The notes beneath the pieces are model-generated. The model did not search any database, had not been told where the DNA came from, and worked only from the letters and a program-made list of their open reading frames with translations. A stretch of DNA of 42,614 nt, taken from NCBI GenBank assembly GCA_937951875.1, contig CALGAN010000089.1, positions 1 through 42,614 of the forward strand, written 5' to 3'. The stretch is from an uncultured Alkalilimnicola sp. Lineage in GTDB: Bacteria > Pseudomonadota > Gammaproteobacteria > Nitrococcales > AK92. Shown here one piece after another: positions 8,174 through 16,903 of this stretch. Each line of letters begins with the position of its first letter. The stretch's first letter is position 1. A program made the translations under genes and the position numbers.

Positions 8174-9145
8174 CTACTCCGCGAGTACGCCCTGGGCCTG
8201 CTGGTCGGCGTGATAGGACGAGCGCACCATCGGCCCGCTGGCGACGTGGGCGAAGCCCATGGCATAGCCTACTTCAGCCAGACGCTTGAACTCGTCCGGG
8301 TGGACATAGCGACTGACCGGCAGGTGATGCGGGCTGGGCTGCAGGTACTGGCCGAGGGTCAGCATGGTCACGCCGTGCGCGCGCAGGTCGCGCATCACCT
8401 GTTCGATTTCCTCGCTCTCCTCGCCCAAGCCGAGCATCAGCCCGGACTTGGTGGGGATGTTCGGGTGACGCTCGCCGAACGCTTGCAGCAGATCCAGCGA
8501 CCATTCGTAGTCGGAGCCCGGCCGGCACTGCCGGTAGAGGCGCGGCACGGTCTCCAGGTTGTGGTTGAACACGTCGGGCGGCGCCACGGACAGGGCGTCC
8601 AGCGCCTTTTCCATGCGGCCGCGAAAGTCCGGCACCAGCACTTCCACCTTGGTGCCGGGACTGGCCGCGCGCACCGCCGCCACGCACGCGGCGAAATGGG
8701 CGGCGCCGCCGTCGAGCAGGTCGTCGCGGTCGACCGAGGTGATCACCACATAGCGCAGGCCCAGGTCGCGCACCGTCTGCGCGAGGTTGGCCGGCTCCTC
8801 GGGGTCGAGCGGCAGCGGCCGGCCGTGGCCGACGTCGCAGAACGGACAGCGGCGGGTGCAGATGTCGCCCATGATCATGAAAGTGGCGGTGCCGTGGCCG
8901 AAGCACTCGGGCAGGTTCGGGCAGGAGGCTTCCTCGCACACGGTGTGCAGCCGCCCGGCACGCAGCCGGTCCTTGACCTGCTGGATCTGATTGCCGGCCG
9001 GAATGCGCACCCGAATCCAGTCGGGCTTGCGCAGCTTCTGCGGGGTGACCTCGACCTTGACCGGAATACGCGCCATCTTCTCGGCGCCCTTGAGCTTGAC
9101 GCCCGGAACGACTTTCTGCGGACCAGGTTTGCTGGTGGAGGACAT
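8174..9145 (-). CDS. lipA: Lipoyl synthase LipA
   Basis: This radical-SAM enzyme inserts two sulfurs into octanoyl groups on lipoyl carrier domains. Both iron-sulfur sites are visible: the auxiliary cluster motif C70, C75, C81 (CEEASCPNLPEC) and the radical-SAM motif C96, C100, C103 (CTRRCPFC). The C-terminal RSSYHA carries the conserved serine that ligates the auxiliary cluster. Length 323 residues, as expected. It lies 9 bases downstream of lipB, which makes its substrate. Confidence 0.97.
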   Translation of the reverse strand: MSSTSKPGPQKVVPGVKLKGAEKMARIPVKVEVTPQKLRKPDWIRVRIPAGNQIQQVKDRLRAGRLHTVCEEASCPNLPECFGHGTATFMIMGDICTRRCPFCDVGHGRPLPLDPEEPANLAQTVRDLGLRYVVITSVDRDDLLDGGAAHFAACVAAVRAASPGTKVEVLVPDFRGRMEKALDALSVAPPDVFNHNLETVPRLYRQCRPGSDYEWSLDLLQAFGERHPNIPTKSGLMLGLGEESEEIEQVMRDLRAHGVTMLTLGQYLQPSPHHLPVSRYVHPDEFKRLAEVGYAMGFAHVASGPMVRSSYHADQQAQGVLAE

Positions 9146-9154
9146 GCGACCTCG

Positions 9155-9814
9155 CTACTGTGCTGTGGTGAGGCCGGAGTCGGACTGCGCTGCCAGCCGC
9201 TCCAGCAGATGACGGGTAAGCGCCGCCTCGATCTCCGACAGCGGCCGGTCCACGCCCAGGTCGCGCAGCTGCGTGACCTCCAGGCCGGCGTAGCCGCAGG
9301 GATTGATGCGGCGGAACGGGGACAGGTCCATGGCCACGTTCAGGCTCAGACCGTGATAGCTGGCGCCGCGCCGCACGCGCAGGCCCAGCGAGGCGATCTT
9401 GCGGCCCTCGACGTAGACGCCGGGCGCGTCCGGCCGGGCGTAGGCGTCGATGCCGTACTCGGCCAGCAGGCCGATGACGCTCTGCTCGAGCACGGTGACC
9501 AGCCGGCGCACGCCGAGGTTGCGGCGCCGCAGATCGAGCAGGGGATAGAGCACGATCTGCCCCGGGCCGTGGTAGGTCACCTGGCCGCCGCGGTCCACGG
9601 CGATCACCGGAATGTCGCCCGGCGCCAGCAGGTGCTCGCGCTTGCCGTTGAGGCCGAGGGTGAACACCGGCGGATGCTGTAGCAGCCAGAGCTCGTCGGC
9701 GGTGGCGGCGTCGCGCCGCTCGGTGAACGCCTGCATGGCCCGCCAGGTCGGTTCATAGTCGACCAGGCCGAGCCGCTTGATCTCGATGGCGGGGATGACG
9801 CGGGTGGTGTCCAT
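9155..9814 (-). CDS. lipB: Octanoyl-ACP:protein octanoyltransferase LipB
   Basis: LipB moves octanoate from acyl carrier protein to the lipoyl domains of 2-oxoacid dehydrogenases and glycine cleavage H protein. The catalytic Cys/Lys pair is present: K139 in GRKIASLGL and C173 in NPCGYAGLEVTQL. The signature GGQVTYHGPGQIVLYP is at about residues 76-91. 219 residues. It stands between the ybeD-like gene (37-base gap) and lipA (9-base gap), the standard gammaproteobacterial order. Confidence 0.96.
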   Translation of the reverse strand: MDTTRVIPAIEIKRLGLVDYEPTWRAMQAFTERRDAATADELWLLQHPPVFTLGLNGKREHLLAPGDIPVIAVDRGGQVTYHGPGQIVLYPLLDLRRRNLGVRRLVTVLEQSVIGLLAEYGIDAYARPDAPGVYVEGRKIASLGLRVRRGASYHGLSLNVAMDLSPFRRINPCGYAGLEVTQLRDLGVDRPLSEIEAALTRHLLERLAAQSDSGLTTAQ

Positions 9815-9851
9815 GGGCGCAGTGTACGCCCACTGCGTCCGCGGATCACGC

Positions 9852-10115
9852 CTATAGGGTCATCAGCACCAGTTCGTGGGCGCGCAGATCGCCGTAGATC
9901 GCCTCGAGCTGCGCGCGGCTGTGCGCGGTGATCGTGACCGTGACCGAAACGTAGTTGCCGCGCGGGCTGGGCCGGGTGGTGATGTCCTCGGCGCCGACCC
10001 CTTCGGCATGACGCCGGATGACCTTGAGGATTTCCTCCGCCAGCGCGCCGTCCGCACGTCCCATGGCCTTGATCGGATAGCGGCAGGGGAACTCGAAAAC
10101 CTCTTCCTTCTCCAT
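9852..10115 (-). CDS. YbeD-like DUF493 protein (lipoate-cluster small protein)
   Basis: An 87-residue protein beginning MEKEEVFEFPC, the classic YbeD/DUF493 opening, with a small ACT-like alpha/beta fold pattern (PIKAMGR, YVSVTVTITAHSRAQLEAIY, ELVLMTL). I chose the ATG at 10115 because the family starts there and a GAGG lies upstream; the frame is open further up to 10175. Members sit conservatively between dacA and lipB. Its function is not established; a regulatory role for lipoate metabolism has been proposed on position and fold alone. Confidence 0.88.
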   Translation of the reverse strand: MEKEEVFEFPCRYPIKAMGRADGALAEEILKVIRRHAEGVGAEDITTRPSPRGNYVSVTVTITAHSRAQLEAIYGDLRAHELVLMTL

Positions 10116-10276
10116 GGTCGTGGCCTCGTCTGCGTTGGAGATCGGACGCCCGGGAGCGCCCGGACGGGGTGGCAAAGCTTACCCGCTCCCGTGCTTGGAT
10201 GGCAGGGGCGGGCGTCGGTTCCGTCGGAAAGGCGCGGACGAGCGAAGCGGCGCCGGAGCGGTGGGCGCTCAGCGCA

Positions 10277-10300
10277 GGGGGCGCCGGTCTCGGCGCCCCT
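10277..10300 (-). terminator. GC-rich hairpin after dacA
   Basis: A perfect 9-bp stem GGGGCGCCG / CGGCGCCCC (10278-10286 and 10291-10299) with a 4-base loop lies 7 bases past the dacA stop. There is no T-run, so it may be a pause or partial terminator before the 190-base spacer to the ybeD-like gene. No further gene is seen in that spacer. Confidence 0.45.
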
Positions 10301-10306
10301 CTGGGC

Positions 10307-11506
10307 TCAGTCCTGGAAGCGCAGCAGCACGCTGTCGACCAGCCGCCGCCACAAGCCGCCTTCCTCCACGGCGGTGAGCGCCACCAGCGGCGTTTCCTGG
10401 ACGAGCTGGTCGTCCAGCTTGACGATCAGCTTGCCGATGGGGGCGCCGTGCTGGATCGGCGCCATGATGGTGGGCGTGATCACCATGCTGGCCTGCAGGC
10501 GGTCGTACTGATTGCGGGGGAAGGTCACCCACAGGTCGTCGCTCAGGCCGACGGGCAAGGTCTCGCTGGAGCCCTTCCACACCCGCGGCTGGGCCAGCGC
10601 CTGCTGCGCCTGGTAGAGCTTGCGCGTCTCGAAGAAGCGGAAGCCGTAGTTGAGCAGGGCCTGGGTCTGCTCGGCCCGGGCGTTCTCGCTGCTGGCGCCC
10701 ATCAGGATCGAGACCAACCGCATGCCGTCGCGCACGGCGGAGGCGGCCAAGCAGTAGCCGGCGGAGGACGTGTGGCCGGTCTTGATGCCGTCGACGCTCG
10801 GGTCGCGCCACAGCAGCACGTTGCGGTTGTACTGCTTGATGCCATTCCAGGTGTATTCCTTGATGGCGTGCAGCGGGTAGAACTGCGGGTGGTTGCGGAT
10901 GTCGGCCACCGCCAGCTTGGCCAGGTCGCGGGCGGTGGTGTAGTGGTCGGGGTGCGGCAGCCCGGTGGCGTTGACGAAGTGGGTGTCGTTCATGCCCAGC
11001 TTGCGGGCGTACTGGTTCATCAGCTGGGCGAAGGTCTCCTCGTTGCCGGCGATGTGCTCGGCCAGGGCGATGCTGGCGTCGTTGCCGGACTGCACGATCA
11101 GCCCTTTGAGCAGCACTTCCACCGGTACCTTGGAGCCGACCTGCACGAAGGTGCGCGAGCCTTCGGCGCGCCAAGCCTTCTCGGAGATGGTGACCAGGTC
11201 GGTGAGCTGCAGATGGCCGGCGCTCAGCTCGCTGAACACCACGTAGGCGGTCATCATCTTGGTCAGACTCGCCGGTTCCACGCGCATGTCCGCGTTCTTC
11301 TCCGCCAGCACCGCGCCGCTGTGGTAGTCGATCAGCAGATAGCTGGGCGCGGGCAGCTCCGGCGCCTTCGGCACGGCCACCGGACGGGCGGCGGCGCTGG
11401 GAACCGCGAGCGGCTGCGGAGCCGGTTGCGGCTGCTGGGCGAAGGTCGAGCCGAAGGGGAGGAGAAGAGCGATCGCTAAGGCAATTCGGGGGATGATTGT
11501 TCGCAT
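10307..11506 (-). CDS. dacA: D-alanyl-D-alanine carboxypeptidase (PBP5/6)
   Basis: A low-molecular-mass penicillin-binding protein that trims the terminal D-Ala from peptidoglycan pentapeptides. Residues 1-23 form a signal peptide (ending STFA), then a Pro/Ala-rich linker. The three active-site motifs are S80-x-x-K83 (SLTK), S140-G-N142 and K242-T-G. A C-terminal PBP5 beta domain follows, but no clear amphipathic anchor is seen after LLRFQD. The start ATG at 11506 has AAGGAA directly upstream; the frame is open further but not family-like. 399 residues. It lies between rlpA and the ybeD-like gene as in pseudomonads. Confidence 0.95.
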   Translation of the reverse strand: MRTIIPRIALAIALLLPFGSTFAQQPQPAPQPLAVPSAAARPVAVPKAPELPAPSYLLIDYHSGAVLAEKNADMRVEPASLTKMMTAYVVFSELSAGHLQLTDLVTISEKAWRAEGSRTFVQVGSKVPVEVLLKGLIVQSGNDASIALAEHIAGNEETFAQLMNQYARKLGMNDTHFVNATGLPHPDHYTTARDLAKLAVADIRNHPQFYPLHAIKEYTWNGIKQYNRNVLLWRDPSVDGIKTGHTSSAGYCLAASAVRDGMRLVSILMGASSENARAEQTQALLNYGFRFFETRKLYQAQQALAQPRVWKGSSETLPVGLSDDLWVTFPRNQYDRLQASMVITPTIMAPIQHGAPIGKLIVKLDDQLVQETPLVALTAVEEGGLWRRLVDSVLLRFQD

Positions 11507-11552
11507 TTCCTTGGTCGAAGTTCTTTTCCGCAGATGAACAGAATCAGAGTGG

Positions 11553-12368
11553 TTACGGTGCCCGGGTTTGGACCACCACATGGGTGTCCCGATAGCCGAG
11601 TCGTTCGAGCTGGGCGAAGGCTCGATCGACCTCTTCCACGCTGGCGATGGGCCCCACCCACACGCGGTGGAAGGTGCCTTGAGGCAGGTTGGCCTGTCGA
11701 ATCGACGCCGGGTAGCCAAGCCGGGTCGGGGCGAGCTGACGCAGCAAGCGCTCGGCGTTGGCCGCTTCAGTGAAGGCGCCGACTTGCACGTAATACTCGA
11801 TCGCCGCCGCCGTGACCGTGCCCGGCCGCACAGCTTCGCGTTTCGACGCTTCGCCCTTGGTGCTGATCGCCTCGATCAGCACCGGCGCGGTGCCTTTTTC
11901 CACCATGCCGAGCCGTACCGCGGCGGCGTACGACAGGTCGATCACCCGGTTGGCGACGAACGGGCCGCGATCGTTGATGCGCACGATCACCGAGCGACCG
12001 TTCTCGAGGTTGGTGACCCGGGCGTAGGTGGGCAGCGGCAGCTGTCGGTGCGCCGCGGTCATGGCGTACATGTCGTACGGCTCGCCGCTGGACGTGCGCT
12101 TGCCGTGGAACTTGGTGCCGTACCAGGAGGCGATGCCGCGTTCGGTGAAGCCCTCGGCCGACGCCAGCACATAATAGCGGCGTCCGGCGACTTCGTACGA
12201 TGCCGGGTTGCCATAGCGACTCCTCGGCTCGTCGCGCGGTATCGCATCGGCGATGCGGTTGGGATCGAGCGGCACCGGCGGCGCTCCGTCGCCCCCGCCC
12301 CACGGCGCCCTGCTGGCGCAAGCGGTCAGCAGGCTCAGTGCCAGCGCGAGCAGCAGGGCACGGATCAT
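11553..12368 (-). CDS. rlpA: Septal/sidewall lipoprotein RlpA (lytic transglycosylase)
   Basis: A 271-residue outer-membrane lipoprotein: signal peptide with lipobox LLTAC (C17), a double-psi beta-barrel domain (GIASWYGTKFHGKRTSSGE at about residues 73-91, VRINDRGPF near 130) and a C-terminal SPOR domain (about 190-271, YYVQVGAFTEAANAERL) that binds denuded peptidoglycan. In Pseudomonas RlpA cleaves stem-less glycan strands; the catalytic region of the barrel looks intact. Its ATG overlaps the mltB stop by four bases (ATGA), so translation is coupled. Confidence 0.94.
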   Translation of the reverse strand: MIRALLLALALSLLTACASRAPWGGGDGAPPVPLDPNRIADAIPRDEPRSRYGNPASYEVAGRRYYVLASAEGFTERGIASWYGTKFHGKRTSSGEPYDMYAMTAAHRQLPLPTYARVTNLENGRSVIVRINDRGPFVANRVIDLSYAAAVRLGMVEKGTAPVLIEAISTKGEASKREAVRPGTVTAAAIEYYVQVGAFTEAANAERLLRQLAPTRLGYPASIRQANLPQGTFHRVWVGPIASVEEVDRAFAQLERLGYRDTHVVVQTRAP

Positions 12369-13360
12369 CGCGAGTTCTCGTAGCGCTCGCGGATGGCCTC
12401 TGCCAGTTGATACACCGCCATGGCGTACAGCGGGCTGCGGTTGTAGCGGGTAATGACGTAGAAGTTGTTGTAGGCCACCCAATATTCGTTGCTGTCGGCG
12501 GCGCTCTCCAGCGCCAGCAGCTTGGCTTTGCGCTCGCTCGGCTGCGGCGTGGCGGTGGTGACGCCGGCCGCGGCCAGCTCCCCGACCCGTGCGTTGAGGG
12601 CCAAGTCGTTGCTGAGCAGCGCTTGCCATTTGTCGCCGCTGACCTGGGCCGGACTGGCCACGGGCTCGCCCGGGCGCCAGCCGTGGCGCTGGAAGTAGTT
12701 GGCGACGCTGGCGAGGATGTCGGGCTTGCTTTCCCACAGGTCGCGGCGGCCGTCGCCGTCGCCGTCCACCGCGTAGCGGCGGTAGGAGCTGGCGATGAAC
12801 TGCGGCATGCCCATGGCACCGGCGTAGGAGCCGACCGGTGTCAGCGGATCCAGCTTCTCCTCGCGCGCCAGCAGCAGGAATTGCTCCAGCTCGCTGCGGA
12901 AGAACGTCTCCCGCGGCGGATAGTTGAAGCCGAGCGTGGTGAGGGCGTCGATGACCCGGTACTTGCCCTTGTGGCGGCCGTAGAAGGTTTCCACGCCGAC
13001 GATCGCCACGATGATCTCGGGCGGCACCGCGTAGTCGGTGGAGACTTTCTCCAGCAGCTCGGCGTTGTCGCGCCAGAACTCCACGCCGGCGTCGATGCGC
13101 TCGGGCTTGAGGAAAATCGGCCGGTACTTGTACCACGGCAGTTTTTCCGCCGGGCGGGTGATGGCGTCGATGATGCTTTGCTGATACTCGGCCTGGCTCA
13201 GCAGGGCACGCACTTGCGCGGCGTTCAGCCCATGGCGCGCGGCCACTTCCTCGGCGAACGCATCGAGCGCGGGAGCGGCAGCTCGGGTCTGCTTGACGGC
13301 GCAGGCGGAGGACAGGAAGGTTGCGCCTGCAAGCAGGCCGATCAGCGCGATGGAACGCAT
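12365..13360 (-). CDS. mltB: Membrane-bound lytic transglycosylase B
   Basis: A 331-residue lipoprotein with lipobox LSSAC (C20) and an SLT-type MltB domain; the catalytic glutamate is E123 in IVGVETFYGRHKGKY. Other family marks are FFRSELEQFLLL, PVGSYAGAMGMPQFIASSY and the C-terminal RYNRSPLYAMAVYQL. It cleaves the MurNAc-GlcNAc bond to leave 1,6-anhydroMurNAc, whose later recycling feeds the AmgK-MurU route encoded nearby. A GAGGT site precedes the ATG at 13360; it lies 52 bases downstream of rodA. Confidence 0.95.
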   Translation of the reverse strand: MRSIALIGLLAGATFLSSACAVKQTRAAAPALDAFAEEVAARHGLNAAQVRALLSQAEYQQSIIDAITRPAEKLPWYKYRPIFLKPERIDAGVEFWRDNAELLEKVSTDYAVPPEIIVAIVGVETFYGRHKGKYRVIDALTTLGFNYPPRETFFRSELEQFLLLAREEKLDPLTPVGSYAGAMGMPQFIASSYRRYAVDGDGDGRRDLWESKPDILASVANYFQRHGWRPGEPVASPAQVSGDKWQALLSNDLALNARVGELAAAGVTTATPQPSERKAKLLALESAADSNEYWVAYNNFYVITRYNRSPLYAMAVYQLAEAIRERYENSR

Positions 13361-13412
13361 CGGAATACCTCAAGCTGCTTGGATTGTTGCTGGCCGGGCA
13401 AGCCGTTTGCGA

Positions 13413-14537
13413 CTAAGACGGCCAAAGCTTGCGGTGCGTGTGGATAGACATGAGCATACCGAAGGCCGCCAGCAGCGTCACCATCGAGGTTCCGCCGTAG
13501 CTGACCAGAGGCAGGGGCACGCCCACCACCGGCAGCAGCCCGGAGACCATGCCGATGTTGACGAACACGTACACGAAGAAGGTGAGACTCAGGCTGCACG
13601 CCAGCAGTCGGCTGTAGGTGTCCTGGGCGCACAGGCCGATGTAGAGCCCGCGGGCGATGATCAGGAAATACAGCAGCAACAGCAGCGCCGCGCCCATCAG
13701 CCCGAACTCCTCGCTGAGCACCGCGAAGATGAAGTCCGTGTGGCGCTCGGGCAGGAAATCCAGGTGCGACTGGGTGCCGCGCAGATAGCCCTTGCCGTAC
13801 ACGCCGCCGGAGCCGAGGGCGATGGTGGACTGGATGATGTGGTAGCCGGAGCCGAGCGGATCGCTGTGCGGGTCGAACAGCGTCAGTACGCGCCGCCGCT
13901 GGTAGTCGTGCATGCCGAAGTGCCACATCAGCACGCCGATCGGGATCAGCGCGACGATGGTGCCGAGGATCAGCCGCCAGCGCAGGCCGGCCATGTACAG
14001 CACGAAGAAGCCGGCGGTCGCCACCAGGATGGCCGTGCCCAGGTCGGGCTGTTCGGCGATCAGCGCCGTTGGCACCAGGATCAGCACCAGCGCGATCAGC
14101 ACCTGCGGGAAGCGCGGTGGCAGTTCGTGGCGGCTCAGGAACCAGGCGACCGTCATCGGCAGCGCCAGCTTCATCAGCTCGGACGGCTGGAAGCGGACAA
14201 AGCCCAGGTCCAGCCAGCGCTGCGCGCCCTTGCCGATGTGGCCGAACGCCATCACCGCCAGCAGCATGATCAGGGTCGCCCCATACACCCAGGGGCTCCA
14301 GCGGCGCAGGGTGGCGGGCGAGATTTGCGCCATCACCAGCATGGCGCCGAAGGCGATGACGAAGCGGATCAGCTGCTTGCGCACCTCCAGCAGGTGGCCG
14401 TCGAAGGCGCTGTAGAGGATGCCGAGGCCGACGCCGGTGAGCAGCAACAGGGCGGAAAGCAGCACCCCGTCCAACCGCAGATAGCGTTGCAGCCAGGATT
14501 GGCGCAGAGGGCTGCCGGCGGCGGGATCACCGAGCAT
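13413..14537 (-). CDS. rodA: Rod-shape SEDS glycosyltransferase RodA
   Basis: A 374-residue SEDS protein with about ten membrane segments. It polymerises lipid II during cell elongation together with PBP2. Visible marks include the first helix LLSALLLLTGVGLGILYSA, the WLDLGFVRFQPSELMKL motif (SEDS signature), ALIAEQPDLGTA with the conserved catalytic-site aspartate, and the C-terminal PLPLVSYGGTSM. The ATG at 14537 overlaps the mrdA stop by 11 bases. Confidence 0.96.
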   Translation of the reverse strand: MLGDPAAGSPLRQSWLQRYLRLDGVLLSALLLLTGVGLGILYSAFDGHLLEVRKQLIRFVIAFGAMLVMAQISPATLRRWSPWVYGATLIMLLAVMAFGHIGKGAQRWLDLGFVRFQPSELMKLALPMTVAWFLSRHELPPRFPQVLIALVLILVPTALIAEQPDLGTAILVATAGFFVLYMAGLRWRLILGTIVALIPIGVLMWHFGMHDYQRRRVLTLFDPHSDPLGSGYHIIQSTIALGSGGVYGKGYLRGTQSHLDFLPERHTDFIFAVLSEEFGLMGAALLLLLYFLIIARGLYIGLCAQDTYSRLLACSLSLTFFVYVFVNIGMVSGLLPVVGVPLPLVSYGGTSMVTLLAAFGMLMSIHTHRKLWPS

Positions 14538-16395
14538 GGCGCGCTTTGTTCTCCATATAGGTATCGATCACTTTGCGGGCGATCGGTGCCGCCACGCCGC
14601 TGCCGCTGCCGCCGTTCTCGGCGACCACAGCGACCGCGATCTCGGGCGCCTCGATCGGGGCGAAGGCGATGAACAGACCATGGTCGTGGAAGCGCCGCTC
14701 CAGCTTGCTGGCGTCGTAGCGCTCGTTCTGGGCGATGCTGCGCACCTGCGCCGTGCCGGTCTTGCCCGCCATCGAGTACGACAGGTCGATGCCGACGCGA
14801 CGGGCGGTGCCGATGCGGATCACGTTTTTCATCGACTCGATGGCGTGGTCCCAGAGCTTGGCGTCGTGCACCGGCACCGGCTCGCCGCTGGTTCGGCGCG
14901 GCACCGGCACCGGGCGGTCGCTGCCCGGCTCGGAGACCGCCCGCAGCAGGTGCGGCACCACCCGCTGACCGCGGTTGGCCATGGTCGCGGTCGCCTGCGC
15001 CATTTGCAGCGGCGTGGCCAGCCAGAAGCCCTGGCCGATGCCGGTGATCACCGTCTCGCCGTGGTACCAGGGCTGGTTGCGGGTACGCCGCTTCCACTCG
15101 CGCGAGGGCAGGATGCCGGTGCGCTCACCGTTCAGATCGATGCCGGTCGGCGCGCCGAAACCAAAGTAGCTCATGAAGGCGCTGAGATCGTCGATACCCA
15201 GCCGCATCGCCACGTCGTAGAAGTAGACATCGCAGGACTGCGCCACCGCCTCGTTCAGATTGAGTCGGCCGTGGCCGCCGCGCTTCCAGTCGCGGTAGCG
15301 ATGATCGACGTTGGGCAGCGTGAAATGGCCGGGGCAGTAGATGGATTCGTTGGCGCCGATCACCTTGTGGTGCAGCGCCGCCAGGCCGATGAAGGGCTTG
15401 ACCGTCGAGGCCGGCGGATATTCGCCGCGCAGGGCGCGGTTGTAGAGCGGACGGTTGGGGTCGTTCTGATAGGCCTGATAGGTGGCCAGGTCGATGCCGT
15501 TGACGAACAGATTGGGGTCGAAGGTCGGCCGGCTGACGAACGCCAACACCTCGCCGCTGCGCGGGTCTATCGCCACGATGGCGCCGTTGTAGTCCTCCAG
15601 AGCGGCCTCGGCGGCGGCCTGCAGGCGCGCGTCCAGGCTGAGGTGGATGTCGCGGCCGGGCACCGGCGCGATGCGCTCCAGCACGCGGATGGTGCGGCCG
15701 ACGGCGTTGGTCTCCACTTTCTCGTAGCCGACCTGGCCGTGCAGGATGTCCTCGTAGTAGTGCTCGATGCCCAGCTTGCCGATATGGCTGGTGCCGCGGT
15801 AGTTGGCCTCCTTGCCCTGGGCCTCCAGGCGCTGCAGGTCCTGGGCGCTGATGCGGCCGACGTAGCCGATGACGTGGGAGGCGAGCTCGCCCCACGGATA
15901 GCTGCGGGTGAGCTCGGCCCGCACGTCCAGGCCGGGGAAGCGGTGACGGTTCACCGCCAGCCGCGCCACTTCCTCCTCGGTGAGCTTGAACTTGAGCGGT
16001 ATCGGCTCGAAGCGGCGGCTGCGCGGCAGCAGCTCGCGGAAGCGGTTCAGGTCCGATTCGGACAGCTCGATGATTTCCTGCAGCCGCGCCAGCGTCTCCT
16101 CGATGTCGTTCACGTCCTCGGGGGTGAGCACCAGCCGGAACGAGGGGCGGTTGTCGGCCAGCAGGATGCCGTTGCGGTCGTAGATCAGGCCACGGTTGGG
16201 CGGGATGGCCACCAGTTTGACCCGGTTTTCCTGGGACAGGGTGGCGAAATGCTGATGGCTCACCACCTGCAGATAGAACAGGCGCCCGAGCAGCACGCCG
16301 ATCCCCACCAGGATGCCGATCACCGCCACCAGGATGCGGTTCGTCAACAGGCGGGTTTCGGCGTTGCGGTCCTTGATGACGGTGCGGCGCTGCAT
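14527..16395 (-). CDS. mrdA: Penicillin-binding protein 2 (elongation transpeptidase)
   Basis: A 622-residue class B PBP that cross-links sidewall peptidoglycan with RodA. One membrane helix at about residues 20-42, a pedestal domain, then the transpeptidase domain with S330-T-V-K333, S387-C-D and K545-T-G motifs. Residues around 75-110 (IPPNRGLIYDRNG) are typical of PBP2. It starts 19 bases downstream of mreD. The rsfS/rlmH genes that often precede mrdA are absent; it is fused directly into the mre operon. Confidence 0.96.
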   Translation of the reverse strand: MQRRTVIKDRNAETRLLTNRILVAVIGILVGIGVLLGRLFYLQVVSHQHFATLSQENRVKLVAIPPNRGLIYDRNGILLADNRPSFRLVLTPEDVNDIEETLARLQEIIELSESDLNRFRELLPRSRRFEPIPLKFKLTEEEVARLAVNRHRFPGLDVRAELTRSYPWGELASHVIGYVGRISAQDLQRLEAQGKEANYRGTSHIGKLGIEHYYEDILHGQVGYEKVETNAVGRTIRVLERIAPVPGRDIHLSLDARLQAAAEAALEDYNGAIVAIDPRSGEVLAFVSRPTFDPNLFVNGIDLATYQAYQNDPNRPLYNRALRGEYPPASTVKPFIGLAALHHKVIGANESIYCPGHFTLPNVDHRYRDWKRGGHGRLNLNEAVAQSCDVYFYDVAMRLGIDDLSAFMSYFGFGAPTGIDLNGERTGILPSREWKRRTRNQPWYHGETVITGIGQGFWLATPLQMAQATATMANRGQRVVPHLLRAVSEPGSDRPVPVPRRTSGEPVPVHDAKLWDHAIESMKNVIRIGTARRVGIDLSYSMAGKTGTAQVRSIAQNERYDASKLERRFHDHGLFIAFAPIEAPEIAVAVVAENGGSGSGVAAPIARKVIDTYMENKARHAR

Positions 16396-16414
16396 GGGCG
16401 GGGCGGCGTTCGGT

Positions 16415-16903
16415 TCAGCGCACGTTGAAAGCGATGCGGCAGCGTCGCAGGAAGGTGTGCACCGCCGGCCACAGCAGGGTGCCGGTCAGGGCCGCTAGCC
16501 AGTACTGCCAGTCGTTCGGCGCGCGGCCGGTGAAACCGCTGATCAGCAGCAACAGCAGGCGCGTGAACAGCAGCAGGACCATGACAGTGATGGCCTGCTG
16601 CCAGAGTGGAAACACCCGGATGCGCTGGTGCAGCTTGAGGGTCAGGTAGGCCAGCACCGCGTAGGCCAGCGCGTGCTGGCCGAGCAGCGACGCCTGTAGC
16701 GCGTCCTGACCGAGGCCCACCAGCCAGCCGATGCCGACGCCGACCCGCTGCGGCACGGTCATGCACCAGTAGATCAGCGCCAGCGCCACCCAGTCCGGGC
16801 GCGCTTTCACCAGCAGGTCGGGCAGCGGCATCACGGTGAGTACGTAAGCCAGCAGCCAACTGGCCAGAATGACCCAGCCGCCTTGAGGCTGTTCGTTGCT
16901 CAT
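16415..16903 (-). CDS. mreD: Rod shape-determining membrane protein MreD
   Basis: A 162-residue very hydrophobic protein with about five membrane segments (WVILASWLLAYVLTVMPLP, WVALALIYWCM, GVGIGWLVGLGQDAL and so on), as expected for MreD, which links MreC to RodA/PBP2. The ATG overlaps the mreC stop (ATGA). Identity rests on hydropathy, the motif GLGQDALQASLLGQHAL and the order mreB-mreC-mreD-mrdA-rodA. Confidence 0.93.
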   Translation of the reverse strand: MSNEQPQGGWVILASWLLAYVLTVMPLPDLLVKARPDWVALALIYWCMTVPQRVGVGIGWLVGLGQDALQASLLGQHALAYAVLAYLTLKLHQRIRVFPLWQQAITVMVLLLFTRLLLLLISGFTGRAPNDWQYWLAALTGTLLWPAVHTFLRRCRIAFNVR